Assembly (NCBI GenBank): GCA_019914945.1
Contig: CM034100.1
Location: forward strand, 1,811,209-1,875,208
DNA length: 64,000 nucleotides
Reading direction: 5' to 3'
Origin: Typha latifolia
Taxonomy: Eukaryota; Streptophyta; Magnoliopsida; Poales; Typhaceae
In this document: one piece after another, positions 38,615-50,082 of the stretch
Numbering within the stretch: position 1 is the stretch's first letter
Layout of the letters: each line of letters starts with the position of its first letter
Program-made: the position numbers and the translations under genes
Notes under the pieces: generated by a model
Databases searched by the model: none
What the model saw: the letters and a program-made list of their open reading frames with translations, nothing else
What the model was told of the DNA's origin: nothing

Positions 38615-39435
38615 ATTACTTTGCAATCTCAACCATTTCAACTGCATGTAAATAGGAGAGATTGGGCTGGATCTCCTGTGCATACATCTTATACTCACCT
38701 GTAAATTCTATACAAGCAATATCTACATATTTATTACCAACTAGTTTTCCTAATTCATAATCCATCTGTGACCTGTCACACAACATTTATACGTTGGTGA
38801 AGCTATCTATCGTTGAGCATGTTGCAATGGATATCTCTTGTAGTAGGAAGCACTCGTCGGTAAAATGTTTGTTAACAGACCTTGTTCTTTTGCAAACCAC
38901 CAGAAAAAGGAGAAAAAGAAAGAACAAGATAATCTAGTGGCTGAAATAAGAGTAGCAGTCTGCTATTTCTCGACACAGACTAGCAGGCTTTGAAATCACT
39001 CACACCATTGGCGTAAAAAGTACAGTAGCACCGATTACTACTAAGAAAACAATTAATGATTTACTCTTAACATTTATCACCAAGAAAAAGATCGGTAAAA
39101 CATCCACAACAGGATATTGCCAACTAAGCTAGAAAGCACATAATGACTACTGATACACAGATATCAAATAATTCAGCAGCTCTTATTTGTATTATTATGC
39201 AAGTCTACATATACATGGATTCACGTCCCCAATAGCTACTTCAATAATATCTTAAGCGGCCAATCCGAGACATCACCCGTACCTGAACCTGTTATGTACT
39301 GATCATGTCCTACTGAACACTAAACCAGATTCAGCAAGTTTATTTGATCAAGAAGAGCGAGAGAAAAGAATCAATTATGAGAACCAGATTGACCATCTCT
39401 GCTGCAGCAACTGCCTCTGCTTCATGTGCAGACAA
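38615..39435. other. 3' regions of convergent ATG18 and oxidoreductase genes
   Basis: The ATG18 stop (38614, +) and the oxidoreductase stop (39436, -) face each other, so this stretch should hold both 3' UTRs. It is AT-rich and has no supported coding frame. Confidence 0.4.
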
Positions 39436-42400
39436 TCAGAGTCTGGATCTTGCTGAGGAGTTCTCCATTACGATCATCACTTTACCAAGGGCTTTCCTTT
39501 CTTTCAAAGCAGTAAAAGCGAGATTGGCCTACCAAGGGTATAAGATGAAAATTAAGGTAAGCACCTATGATAGATGCACTATAGCCATCTATGCATGTAA
39601 TACAGAAAGTAAATTCAACTACTTTGTGGGCCCTATAAAGAATATCATACTCTGTAGAATATTTTTGTGTTCCTGTTCTAGGTTCTGGCATAAAGATTGA
39701 AATTATGGAGAGAGGACCAAGAAGCATCTGCAGTAACTGTTTGATTTCCACTGTGTTTTCCAAATAGCCACCTAAACTTCAACATTTTAGGCATCCGCAG
39801 TAAGTTTGATATTGTCACTTTATGAACATACTTCGAATGGAGCAATCAAAATGTTCAAATGCTCAGCCAACATTGGTGTCCAGAACAAACCTCAGAACAT
39901 CCCCTCATGATTGACAAACCTATAACAAGCTGTTGCTTTCCAAATAGCACAATTGCAATGACTTGCTTTAATTAAAAAGAAAAAAGAAAAAAGAAGTGAA
40001 CAGAAGAGCAGACAAAATAAAGAAACTGCTTCATGGCAATAAGTTCAATTTCAGTTAATCATGCAACATGCCTGCAAAAGACTGATCCGGATAACCTATT
40101 TGGTGTTATATTCCTGGAATAGTAAAGGACAAAAAACAATCTAAAGAAACAATACGACCAATTTCTGTGGTTTATCTGTAGTTTTTTTTGACATATTAGC
40201 CAGAATGCACAACCATGGACAGAAGATGTTCAATATACCATGCAATGAAAGGATTTGAACCATAGTTATTTAAGCATGGAGCTAATGCATAGAACAACAG
40301 AAATAAGAAATTACAGCACTTTTCAATGTATAAATGATTATAAGTAAGATATTACAGAACTTTTCAATGTATAAATGACTGTAAGCTATCATGTGTTACC
40401 TCAGAAAGACTATGGGTGTGTGAAATCTGAATGCTTATTAATCCCTTCGCTAGCCATGAGAGCAGTTCCTTGAGTGAGTCATTAAGGACATAGGGCTGAT
40501 GTATCTTGTAGCTACCCCAATAGAGTCCATGAACCGTCCAGTTCTAGAATATAGGCATAAAGTAATAAGTTAACAATCCACATGCAAATTTATTACTAAA
40601 CATGATCGTGTGGTTGATACTCACTATACAAGTCTGGAAGCCTACCTGGACGAATTAGTTTACATTGGCACAGGAGCATGAAAGTGGTAAAGCAAAGCTT
40701 TATGCTCTTAGATACATAGAGAAAACCACAAAAAATCATAAAGGAAGCAAAAACGTTCTTGAATCTAAGATGACTTAACTAAAGAAGATGCACATAAGAA
40801 AAATGGAAAAGTGAGTATGTCAATGTACTAAATTGTGTCCTGAATCAACCAAATTGTTGGTCGAAATAAATTAACCAAATGCACCAAAAGCACCTGAATG
40901 ACAGAGCTGTTTCAATAATTGTAACTACCGATTATGGTTAAATTTTGGTTAAATGAAAATGACTTGTTAGATAATTGATTAAGATTGCTCCAAGTAATTT
41001 CAAAACTTTATGACAAATCAAGAAATTTTAAATATAATTCAGGTTTACCTTGACAAGAGCAATATTTGCTGGGATGATCGGTACTTCACCGCTGGCAAAT
41101 CCAATGACCAGAATATTTGCCCCCCAATTTAGAAGCTTCATACAATCCTTTGTAAGTTTGCCCCCTACTGGATCATATAGAGCATCGACTCCTTTGAGAT
41201 TTCTCGCCTTAAGGAAACGCTTCACACTTTCTACAACATTTTCCTTGCTTGAATCAACAACCAAATCCACCCCGATTGACTGGAGAAATTGCAACTTCTC
41301 CACTCCCCTGAAAGTAAGGATGCAATTGAACCTAATATCTTCTTGCAGTTTCACAAGCACAATTCATTAAGGTAAGAAAAGTCGAAGATTATCCAACACT
41401 CTAGCTATCTACCTAGCAACTGCAACTACAACAGCACCACAAACTTTTCCTATTTGAACAGCAGAGAGCCCAACACCGCCAGCAGCACCAAGAATAAGCA
41501 ATACCTGAAATACATTCCAAATTATCAATTATCACAAGAAACAGGATATGAAAATAAATAAATGCCAATGAATCTTGATTCTATTTTTTGTTCTTACTTA
41601 GTAATTGTTGGGGGCCTTAATAGTCAAAGTTGCATCATATTCTACCATGATATGAAGGGAACAAAACAGTAGTTGTCACAAAACATACAGATAAACACAT
41701 CACTACTATAATCATGCCTAAAAATATTCACAAGCTCCAATTTATCGTTTGATTTCAGATGGTTCAACTATATCAATTTAATAAAAAAAAATGGAGAATG
41801 ACATACTTGACCAGGTTTCAGTTGGGCTCTGTGAACAAGAGCAACATGTGAAGTACCAAATGCAACAGGTAGGGCTCCAGCTGCAACCAGGTCGCATCCA
41901 TCAGGCACTAGAAATCTTGTTCATTAACACAAATATAACTGAAATTAGTGTTAAAGAGACAATGGCTAGTTACATTGGCCTATGAAGTAAAGTGATAACA
42001 CAAAATATTGGGTCTAGGAGAAAAACACAATTCTAGAAAGATGGTTCCTAATCAGGCTTGGCTTTGGGACCCCTTTTATACCCTTTTTTTTTTGCTCTGG
42101 TCTTGCAAAACTGCATAGGTAAAGTAAGGTTGCTCAGTCCAAATATATTCGTTATTTTTTCCTGTTCTTTCTAACTTTGGGGCTAAATATAGATATTCTC
42201 TTCAGGATGAACTGCTCGCATTTTTCCACTAAATGCCACACCCTTAATCATCTCAATTCAATAGTATTTTATCATGGAAAGAAGACGAAGATGCAGAAAA
42301 TTATAATTTTTTTCTTAAATTCTGTCTTCTTATTCTTCTTTATTTTTACAAATGCGGGAAAAGAATATCGTCAAGTGCCTATGCAATTCCCAATGTAATG

Positions 42401-42933
42401 GTCACTCACCAAATCGCAACAAAATGAACATGGAGTAAGTAATCACAGATCTGAACAGCATATAGATTTCGACCTTAATCTCCCTACCACAGTGTTTTTT
42501 TCTTTTACTTGAAATGCTAAAGGAAGTACCAAAACAAAGACAAAAGTCTAAGTATTGCACGAAAGACTCGAGCCTTAGCAACAACTCACAAATCATTCTC
42601 GTCCGCGACGATGAACTCGGCGAACGAGCCAAGGGACGCAAAGGAGCAGACTTTATCCCCGACCTTGAACAGGGTCACGGCGTCTCCGACAGCATCGACG
42701 ACGCCGGAGTAGTCGGAGCCAGGGATAAAAGGGAGAGGCGGCTTCTCCTGATACTTCCCAAGGATCTGGAGGTAATTCGCGTAGTTGAGGCTGGTGGCGC
42801 GGACCCGGACTCTAACGGAGGTCGGGGAGGAGAGGACGGGGATGGGGTGGGTGGTGGAGAGAGCGATCGGGGAGGAGGAGTCGGCAATCGGGAGGGTTGG
42901 ATCGCCGAGTTTGCGGCAGATCAGGGCTTCCAT
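39436..42933 (-). CDS. Quinone oxidoreductase-like protein (zinc-less MDR family)
   Basis: Six exons, read downward: 42933-42590, 41915-41807, 41504-41413, 41307-41049, 40543-40400 and 39528-39436. Phases close to 346 aa. This is a medium-chain dehydrogenase/reductase of the NADPH:quinone oxidoreductase type. The GroES-like N-domain holds VRVRATSLNYANYLQILGKY and PFIPGSDYSGVVDAVGDAV. The Rossmann dinucleotide motif is VLLILGAAGGVGLSAVQIGK (GxxGxxG at about 157-163). DALYDPVGG and NILVIGFASGEVP follow. The Cys-rich lobe that binds structural zinc in alcohol dehydrogenases is absent. The C-terminus ENSSARSRL ends in SRL, a peroxisomal PTS1-type tripeptide, so peroxisomal import is possible (inference). 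The physiological substrate is not readable. Confidence 0.94.
40311..40390. repeat. 41-bp tandem duplication in oxidoreductase intron 5
   Basis: TTACAGCACTTTTCAATGTA... at 40311 is repeated from 40352 as TTACAGAACTTTTCAATGTA..., a 41-bp step with a few substitutions. Confidence 0.75.
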
Positions 42934-44035
42934 TGCAGTAATCGGGAGAGGAGAGGAGAGGATTTAAGGTTTCGATCGAGCGTGGAATGAAAAAGGGTGG
43001 GTTTTTGGTGGGACTATTGGAAGGAAGCAGTCATCGTCTCCTCCACCTTGGGAGGAGCTCCCATATATTTCCAGCCGTCGGCTTCCTAAACATCGGTATT
43101 ACACGTTACTAACATTATCTAAAAAAATAGTTACAGTACTTAAAATCTATAATATTTTAGGAAATTTGAGCCATATTTTCTTTTGCAAATAACTACTTTT
43201 TCTCTAATTTATTTGATTTTACCAAAAAAAATATATTAAAACTGCTATCATAAGTTTATTTTTCTTATAGCTCGTTGGCTGGACAAAGAGGCTAAGCTCT
43301 TCTTAAATTATAGATTAGATAATTAGGCTAATCATCTTAAAAAATGAATATATATATATATAGCTAATCAAATATTCATTATCGAATTGATGAGTTCTTG
43401 ACTAGTTTAAGGGCTTCTAATTTTTTTACATATTTAATTTATTTATAAATTTAAATGTAAAATTACGTGTGTATTAGTGACTTGTATAAAATTTCAAATC
43501 CTCTAAAAATATTTTCCAAATTTTAGAAAAAAAAATATGTATAATTCTTTTTCTTTTTTTCTTTTTTTTGATTCAGTGAATTTTAATATAAGTTCAATGA
43601 CAGACTTATATAAAAACTTTGAAAGAAATTTCTCTCAGATTAAGTATACAGTCAGCAATTTCCAAATTTAAATATAAGTTATCTATCAGGTTAACGATTT
43701 TTAAACGCACTTAGTCTTTAAAAAATATTAGACAAGTAAAATAAATGTTCGGAGGGCTGCTAAAAGAAAAAAAAAAACTCCCGAATCGTAACGTTACCAT
43801 AAATTGGTTGGACTCACTACTTTGCCAGGTGGCCTACCCCGAGCGTGAATTAATTCCATGTCCATTTGACGGTTGTTTCGTTCTCCTTCAACTTCTCTAT
43901 TACCAATAACTCCCAGATTCGAACATTTTCACTTCATGCATCTTGAAATCCTTACTATCCTCTTGCAGCTCCTCTCATCATCTCCGATTTGGGGTTTATT
44001 TTTTTGTGTGGTGAATAGTTGTCTTGCAGTAGCAC
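42934..44035. other. Upstream region of the oxidoreductase gene and AT-rich spacer
   Basis: The first ~100 bp are the probable leader and promoter of the minus-strand oxidoreductase gene. From about 43100 to 43800 the DNA is AT-rich without open frames. A more balanced block at 43850-44030 precedes the pseudogene fragment and ends in a splice-acceptor-like TGTCTTGCAG. No other feature is supported. Confidence 0.4.
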
Positions 44036-44200
44036 AAACATAGCATGGCAGATGATAGGAAGAGCGGGAGACTTGTGATATCACAGTTGGTGGCACCATT
44101 TTAACATTGACACGCCAGGTTTCAACAATTCTGGAGATCCTAATAGCAAGCTGGAGATGGCAAACCTTGATTGGATTCTCTTCTCATGTTTTGGGACTCC
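44036..44200 (+). pseudogene. Inverted, decayed copy of part of the 44.7-45.3 kb minus-strand ORF
   Basis: The DNA from TAGCATGGCAGATGAT (44041) to about 44185 aligns with the minus-strand sequence of 45242-45110. Matches include TAGCATGG.AGATGA, ATATCACAGTTGG, CCATTTTA.CATTG and GATCCTAA..GCAAGCT.GA. In one frame the peptides also agree: YHSWWHHFNI versus YHSWFDHFTI, and DPNSKLE versus DPNCKLE. The copy has a TGA where the ORF has TCA, plus a one-base length difference, so it cannot encode the same protein. This inverted relation about 0.9 kb away suggests local duplication of a gene that then decayed. Confidence 0.7.
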
Positions 44201-44659
44201 CAACCCTAAGAATTCGCCAATATAGTGAGGTACAAAATATTCCCCAATCCTATCATTTCAATCTATAGACATCGTAGGCGAAAACTTGTTTATATTTATT
44301 TGGTTAGGCCCGATGAACTTGGTTTGCTGAAGATATTGGTTATGGAATTTACTGCAGCATTAAATAATAGCTCTTAGACACAATTTGTCAAACAGTTAAT
44401 GGACTAAGGACATATAGATAATACTACAGCATTGACTAAAAATTTCTACATGTTTATGTGCTCAATATAACGGTGCATCTCTTCAATCTCATATGCATAA
44501 TGTAGCAAGCAAATAGGACATACAGATAATTACTACTTGTTCATATGTAAAGTTGGCTATTTCATAGAGTCAACAAACAGCGAAATTATAAGAGCTAACA
44601 GGATAAAGCTTAGTTTGATTGCAGGTCCAACCATAACTGAGAAGTGAACTGGGCAAGTT

Positions 44660-45960
44660 CTATTTGTTTCTATTGAATAGATTGAGAGTTGTTAGCTTGC
44701 TTGGGCTGCTTGGGCTAGTAGGAATCTGGAAGCTCAGATCAGTGAAAGGTATCCCATCTGTAGCCGAGCTTTCATTGGATTGAAAATCTGCTGACCCTGT
44801 CTGTCCCAGCTGTTGTCCATCGCTCTGTTGTGGTGCTGATGGTATCAAATCAAACAGAGATAATATCTTTTGCTGCTTCCTCTGTAAGCATTGCTTCTCC
44901 TGTGCATGCAATTTGATAGCAGTATAGCTTGTTTGAACATTATCAATTGTGCCACTCCCTTCAAGTCCGAGATGAAGAGAAGAACCAAAGCTTCTTTCAG
45001 GCTCGACAGCTTGGCTAGAACTTGTTATGATGCTTTTGCCTTTCCCCGAGAGATCCACAGAGCTCCCTTCATCTTTCTCTGAGGATTTTATTGTTTGTAT
45101 CATGGTGAACGACCTAAGCAAGTCATCAGTTTCTAGCTTGCAGTTAGGATCTTCATGACTGTTGGAGCTTGACTTGCCAATGGTAAAATGGTCAAACCAA
45201 CTGTGATATGACAAGTTTTCCGCTCCTCTGTCATCTTCCATGCTATGTTGTGCTATTGCATTCTGCGATTGAGGGCTTGTATCCTGAACATAATGCATCT
45301 GATTCTGCCTAAATTCAGAAGTGTTCTGAAATTTTGGATAATCAAAAGTTAGCAATATTCAGTCTATAGTATTATGAAATTTCACCACCTCTTGAATGTA
45401 TAACAGGTTTGACAATAGCTAGATATTATCCATTGAAAATGGAAATGCAATTCTAGTGAGAAATAATGCGTGATATCTGCTCCATCTTTGCACATAAAGA
45501 CAGTTCGGTAAGTAGGAATAAACTTTTCTTTTATTTTGATGTAACAATAACAAAATTGATTGAATATAAGGGATATTTAGCATTTTGTACCATAAAGGAA
45601 GTATAGTGAAGTGGATGTATATATATATTATGTGGGTATAATGATTTACAAAATTGAACCAACTTAGCTACAGAAAAAACATTCTTCGTCTTGTATTGAT
45701 GCACTTATCATATGGAGATAAACTAGGAAACAAGTCTTGCATACCATGTCTATCAAGTCTGGAAACCTTAATTTCTCCATATTGTGCAAAATCACTTGAG
45801 AACAGAAAAATGTATATACTGAGGCATTACCAAAATCATCACTCATATTTGACATATTTGTATGTTCTTCTTTTCTGATTTCAGATTTTAGATTTTGTTT
45901 CCATCACACAGTTGTCAGATGAAATGGTCCACTCATTCGATCGTCCCACCATGTAAGGGG
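44660..45960 (-). pseudogene. Unrecognised gene remnant: 3' exon with possible upstream exons
   Basis: The clear part is a minus-strand frame from 45325 (after a TTTCAG acceptor) down to the stop at 44660, 222 codons with stop. It is Ser/Gln-rich, with HSWFDHFTIGK, EDPNCKLETDDLLRSF and a C-terminal SPSSPSKLTTLNLF segment. Two possible upstream exons fit in phase: 45960-45908 (PLTWWDDRMSGPFHLTT) and 45874-45745 (NMSNMSDDFGNA to KLRFPDLIDM). I do not recognise the protein and found no start codon or earlier exon. Repeat-rich DNA begins just beyond. It may be the 3' end of a gene cut by insertion, or a gene with distant exons. Bias and length argue against chance. Confidence 0.45.
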
Positions 45961-47875
45961 CTACATGAATGCATTCCAGGGTATGTACATTTTCATGGTA
46001 GTTGTCACTTGGTACCTTCTGCTATTACATTATTTTTGTTAATTTACAAGTCTAGCAGACAATAGTTTTAAGATTGTTCTGTGTAATTGTAGTTTCAACT
46101 TGCATATCTTTGCGGTAAGAACAACATAAAATGTTTTTACACTAGTATACAACAGAAAAGGTATTTCTCTTCTAATGATCACCTAGGATGAAGAAAGTAC
46201 CTCTTTTTGAAAGGATTGTATTCAGATCTCTAAATTATTTAGATGCTTTTCCTTCTATTATTAAATCATGTTGGCTTGAGCACCTTGAACTTGCTTTTTT
46301 TTTTCATCAATTATTTCATGAAGAAGTCATTTGAGGACTAGGTTGCTGTTATAATTATGTGTCCTATATAGTCCACAAGAACAACTAGTGAAACACTCAC
46401 TTTCAAAAATCACGTGTTCCTCATGTAGAGAATTTTCACGTAATTTTCACGTGACCTGTCAGTAAAATAATCTCACAAAATATCTAGATAAGTCTAGAAA
46501 TATTATAATAATTCAACAAATAATCCAAAGTTACAATATCACAGACCTCAACAAGCCTCTAGGAATACAAGTTCAACACAAGTTTTAAAACATAAATACC
46601 CTCGCAGAGGCCAAGTCCAACTAGAAATAACAGAATAGATAAATACTAAAATAGAGGAATGAATCTGCTATTCCTCGATATCCGCATCCTCCATATTCAG
46701 CTTTGAAATATTTCCACCAAAATGACGGTGAGCACGGGGCCCATCAAGTAAAATCCAATAGTAATCTAAGAGTATTACATGATAAATAGAAATGCAAACC
46801 CATAACATGTTAGGGAAAGTGTACATTATGACTTTTAATAACTTTCATCGTTATAGCTCAATTTACATAAAAATCCACACAGAAATCGAGTCACAATGAC
46901 ATATCTCACAAAGCACCATAAAATCGAGGTGGACTAGTCATCTAGCGGTATTATCGCTCATACATGCCTGGCGAATATGACCGGTTGTCTGTGGCCATCA
47001 GGCTTAGGACTCCAATCGTAGGCCCATCAACACCGCTCTAGTAATCGTCGCTCAGAGCGGAATCATCACATACGGCGGTTATTTTGATGATTATGTTAAA
47101 TAAATAATAGAGGTCATGACACCACGTGCACGTATCATTGTTAGTCAAGTCCCAGCTAGGCAGTGCCCCTTTCACCCACTCAACCTGGGGTTAATGATAG
47201 AGTGTATTATATAGTATTATATTAGCGGTCTACACCTGAGGTCGGTAGCTGGTGGAGCATTCAGGTGATTACAAAGATGATTACAAAGACTAGTCTAGTA
47301 TGATATTAGAAAAGATGATTGAGAGGTAGGGATTGTAGTTCTAGCAGTACCCGAAGACGCAGGGTATTTTCACAAGTAAGAAACGACATTTAATTAATAC
47401 AAGTAAGAAATGACATAAGTATGCATTTTTCGTAGACTATTATAGAATTCTACTCGCTTGGAATATTTCTGGAATCCGTCTTACTCTCCTAATCAGTTGG
47501 CTCTTCCTGGGTCTAATAATTTATAAATAAAATAAACGTAAGATCGATGAACTTAAAGGGCTACTACCTTGTTGTAAAAAAAAATTAAGTTTTGATTTTC
47601 TAGGTCCGAATATATTATTTTATCTTAATTTTAAAATGGTCATTTAGAGTCGTTCACATTTGTAAGTGTCGAAGATAATTGAAAAGAATAATAAATTCAA
47701 ATACCTATTTTAATCATGTATTAATCCTAATTTTATTAATAACATGGTTGAGAAAATAAAATAATTACAATTTATGTAGATAGCAGAATTAAGAAAATAA
47801 ATGACTAATAATAAATCAGTCTATGGTCTAAAGGTTGGGTTTGGCTCAAGGTCCAACAAATTTAGGTGAGAGAGA
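45961..47875. other. Repeat-rich gene-free stretch, probable retroelement-derived DNA
   Basis: From about 46400 the texture changes to a more even composition. There are ACGT/CACGTG words (46413, 46436 and 46448), stretches such as GAGCACGGGGCCCATCAAG near 46735, and scattered short GC blocks. No open frame of note exists on either strand. The character resembles a decayed LTR or non-coding part of a plant retroelement, but no paired LTR or primer-binding site was found. Confidence 0.35.
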
Positions 47876-48135
47876 GTGGGCTGCAGACCTACCTGCAGCC
47901 CACTAGACTAGAGGCAGTGGGCTGGGCTCAAGAGTCCAGTCCAATAGAGTGAGGAGGTGGGCTACGGGCCTACCGCAGCCCACAAGACCCTAAGATGGTG
48001 GACTGGGCTCCAGAGCTCAGTCCATCAGGGTGAGGAGATGGGCTGCAGGAGGGCTGCGGACCTACCGCAGCCCATCAGAAACTAAGGTGGTGGACAGGGC
48101 GTGCAGGTGTTACAACTAGGTTGCTGTTACAATTA
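46338..48135. repeat. Direct repeat bracketing the 46.36-48.1 kb block
   Basis: CTAGGTTGCTGTTATAATTA at 46338-46357 recurs at 48116-48135 with a single change (TTATAA to TTACAA). A partial third copy (TTAGGTTGCTGTTCAC) follows directly from 48134. The two copies bracket 1.76 kb of repeat-like DNA. They could be a diverged flanking duplication from an insertion, though 20 bp is longer than most target-site duplications. Confidence 0.55.
47876..48105. repeat. 81-bp minisatellite, three units, each with a GGGCTGC/GCAGCCC hairpin
   Basis: Units start at 47876, 47957 and 48038, exactly 81 bp apart. The third has about 11 extra bases (an internal GCTGCAGGAGG duplication). Each unit opens with an inverted repeat. 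Unit 1 has GTGGGCTGC...GCAGCCCAC, unit 2 GTGGGCTAC...GCAGCCCAC and unit 3 ATGGGCTGC...GCAGCCCAT. Each has a second weaker palindrome (CTGGGCTC..GAG..CAGT). The GC content is well above the surrounding DNA. Confidence 0.85.
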
Positions 48136-50082
48136 GGTTGCTGTTCACCCAACAGTCAACACAATTTTGCTCTGCTGCAATCCTGACTTCCTTTGCTGCA
48201 TTGTTCACATAATTTAATCCATTTTCGGAAGTGATAGTGTCTTATGGTATTTAGAAACAACGGTTAAAGGTAACCTTTTAATCTTACAACATATAAAGTT
48301 GAATTAAGCATTAATGCTTGCTGTGTGGTCAAATTTCTTTCTTAAAATTGATTAAATAGATTGCACTTGCTTGATTTCTTTCTATGAAATATGTTGTGAC
48401 ACTAGTTGATTTTTTCTATAAGATCTCAAAATTGATTAATTATGCTGACAGTTATGCGGTGTGACTTTCATGATTCATCTTTCTTCGCATCATAGCTGTT
48501 TACTCCTCTCTTTGATAATACTTATTGATAATACTTATAAAAGGTAAATTTTCAGTGTTAAACTTTTTATTTCATCATTATTAGCTTTGCCTATTCATGC
48601 TTCTATTATCAATTGCCCTTCATGATTTAAATACTGAAGAAATCTAGATGTTCCACAGGTAGTCTCCATCACTTACTATGGAAAGAAAACAATACATAGA
48701 GATCGAAAAGGACATGTTAAAGGTATACCTAAACATACTGAAACTCAAAATATGTGGTCCTAAAAAGATTTTTAAACAGTTTATTGGTTTTATCGTTAGA
48801 TGTCCTGTTAGATGTCCTTCTCCAGCTATATTTTAACCAAATAAACGACCAACTTGTGTTCAAGATTGGTCTGGATAGGGAGTTCAACTACATAAGGCAA
48901 ACATCATAAAAGTATATCAATATCTTTGATAGAACATTCTTCAACTAATTCTGCACACGGTATCTAGTGGGTCAATGCCTTCTTGGAGTGTTCTAAGAAA
49001 TTTTAAAGCAAATGGTTTTATTGAAAGCTTGTGCTTTGTATTGGGTGGGTCAATGCGTGTCTATCCCGCGTCACACACGCGGTTTGGCGACGAAAGCATA
49101 GTGAAAGCATTAAAGGTTATTTAGATTTGGCATCAATGTCTGGATTGCGTCATTTTGCGTTACGTGCGGGTGTGTGAAGGTGCATCTAGAAGTCCTCTTA
49201 ATCCCTACCACCTTCACTTCTGTTCTGAAAATTTTAAATATATATATATATATATTGCTATTTGTTTCCTTATACTAATATAGCATAATAAGTAAATAAT
49301 TATTTATCTCAATAATCTTAATACTAGTATAGTAATACATACTTCTTAAATTAAGTTACTTTAATTACTTTTTTTTCGGAAGGAGGTCCGGGTCCGTTTC
49401 ATAGATCCTCACCCGTCCATAGGTCCTAGAACCTAGAGCCAATGGCACTTTGCACTAGAAGATGGGCAATCTTCTTTTTCTCTTCTTTCTCATCTCCCCA
49501 TCCATCTGGTATAAAAATTATTTTATTATTTGCCAACTTATTGTTTTAATTTTATGTTATATCAAGTGTAAGGGCATGTACGCCAATAATTTTTTTTTTT
49601 CTCTCTTTCCTTTCGTATAAGAACAACTTTTTTTTAGATAAGATTCTCTTCTAAGATTCTCTTATACGGTAAAAATGATAGTGACGTGGTAAATAGTTTG
49701 AAAATTCTAACGAAAAATATATTTTTTTAATCGGAAATAGTAGATTGTTCAAAAACTCTTTATAGAAGTGCTTAGAAACTTATAATTTCTAGATTTTGTA
49801 CATCGAGTTAGAACCATGAATCATCAGTTCAATGTTCATACCTAAACAAGAGAACAGTTCTCCATATCAGGATGAGAAAAGATTGTGGGAATTCTTTGCT
49901 AATAAATATTAGAGTAAATACGTGGATGGAAACTTGGAAAGCGAATGATGTAGACTGGTAGACAAACACCGATTCCATTTGCGGCCCACGCGCTCTTTCC
50001 CATTTATAAATTACCGTCTCGTCCCTTCCTCCCGTTCCAATTCTTATTCTCCCTCCTGTCTATTATTCCTGGATAACTCCCG
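48136..50082. other. AT-rich spacer and CML promoter
   Basis: No coding frame is supported. A (TA)n tract occurs at about 49240-49256. A GC-richer patch at 49055-49180 (CGCGTCACACACGCGG...) has no recognised role. From about 49970 the promoter of the calmodulin-like gene begins, with a TATA-type TTTATAAAT at about 50003-50011, some 75 bp before the start codon. Confidence 0.45.

Noticed and set aside
42514..42990. 158-codon plus-strand frame over the first oxidoreductase exon
   Set aside because: It is antisense to a well-supported exon and is Gly/Glu/Arg-rich low-complexity sequence.
44046..44103. Short frame starting MADDRKSGRLV as a new small gene
   Set aside because: Comparison with the minus-strand ORF shows that this ATG frame is shifted relative to the ancestral one, so the stretch is a decayed copy rather than a small gene.
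47876..48105. CRISPR-like array
   Set aside because: There are only three 81-bp units with no unique spacers between conserved repeats, in a plant nuclear context. It is a minisatellite.
49055..49180. GC-rich patch as a possible tRNA or other RNA gene
   Set aside because: No cloverleaf, A-box or B-box, or CCA-proximal pairing could be drawn.
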